Part shown: piece after piece, positions 28,738-28,875 of the stretch
Position numbering within the stretch: the stretch's first letter is position 1
How the letters are laid out: each line of letters opens with the position of its first letter
IMG/VR virus record: IMGVR_UViG_3300017756_000071
Coordinates: 1 to 28,875 of that record
Source: a virus
Length of the DNA: 28,875 bases
Strand: one strand, 5' to 3'
Notes under the pieces: model-generated
Seen by the model: only the letters and a program-made list of their open reading frames with translations
Database searches by the model: none
What the model was told of the DNA's origin: nothing
Position numbers and translations under genes: made by a program

Positions 28738-28875
28738 ACGAGATTTGGCGGGGGGGTACTATATAAAACAAAAGACACACACAATTTTTGCATATTTTTT
28801 TAAAACATATGTTGGTAATTATGCTTTATACTGGCTATTTTCGTCTATTTTGTATCCTGAGTCTATTATTTCTAA

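Larger units (their letters stand above)
28319..28875. other. Non-coding control region (557 bases)
   Basis: No convincing gene lies here. The region is very A/T-rich and holds the early promoter, four GAGCGTT copies in two pairs, a long palindrome followed by six T, a pair of GTCGAATTT repeats, and a conspicuous run of seven G (28750-28756) just before TATATAAAA. Such clustering suits a control region, a replication origin or a genome-end region. Which of these applies cannot be decided from the window. Confidence 0.6.

Noticed and set aside
28809-28875. Short hydrophobic frame running off the right edge
   Set aside because: No ribosome site, only 22 codons visible and A/T-rich; it cannot be supported.

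Overview
The window is a stretch of a lytic, low-G+C, tailed-phage genome, most likely a marine podovirus-like phage. The evidence is a structural block with tail-nozzle-like and very large internal virion proteins but no classical tail tape-measure/tail-tube set, chains of tiny basic genes of a kind I associate with uncultured marine phages, and a phage-type replication and recombination block. No ribosomal or tRNA genes, integrase or insertion sequences are visible. Head, terminase, DNA polymerase and nucleotide-metabolism genes are absent, so this is a partial genome. The host cannot be read from the sequence; a marine alphaproteobacterium is only a guess.

Layout. 1-16090 is entirely plus-strand: the 3' end of a tail fibre with an S74 self-cleaving chaperone (1-560); small unknown genes; a lysis-like cluster with a lipoprotein and three membrane/coiled-coil proteins (1522-2601); a run of very small Lys/Arg-rich proteins joined by one-base TAATG overlaps (2601-4120); an M15 peptidase endolysin (4120-4500); then large virion genes (4500-16090). 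At 16087-16090 the two halves converge and share a TTAA as both stop codons. 16087-28318 is entirely minus-strand. Read in transcription order, it holds two unknown genes and three small membrane genes; a cassette of two amidoligases, a class II glutamine amidotransferase and a small linker gene (22763-27037); a Cas4-like nuclease, a Rad52-like annealing protein and an SSB with an acidic C-terminal tip; several small genes; a PD-(D/E)XK Holliday-junction resolvase; and a DnaB helicase with a possible loader. 28319-28875 is non-coding. It carries a good promoter for the minus-strand block, a long palindrome and short direct repeats, so it is a control region or possible origin.

Most interesting content. 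(1) The amidoligase cassette: two different zinc-ribbon-bearing amidoligases flank a glutaminase that has its own zinc ribbon and ends in an SSB-like DDRFPF tip. This suggests a glutamine-fuelled amidation or isopeptide-forming system, possibly tethered to the replication machinery. (2) Reading by eye, I found no GATC anywhere in 28,875 bases, although CTAG, which has the same composition, is abundant. This points to selection by a GATC-specific restriction system. (3) Several short genes, mostly membrane or cationic, lie between the obvious ones and are annotated here.
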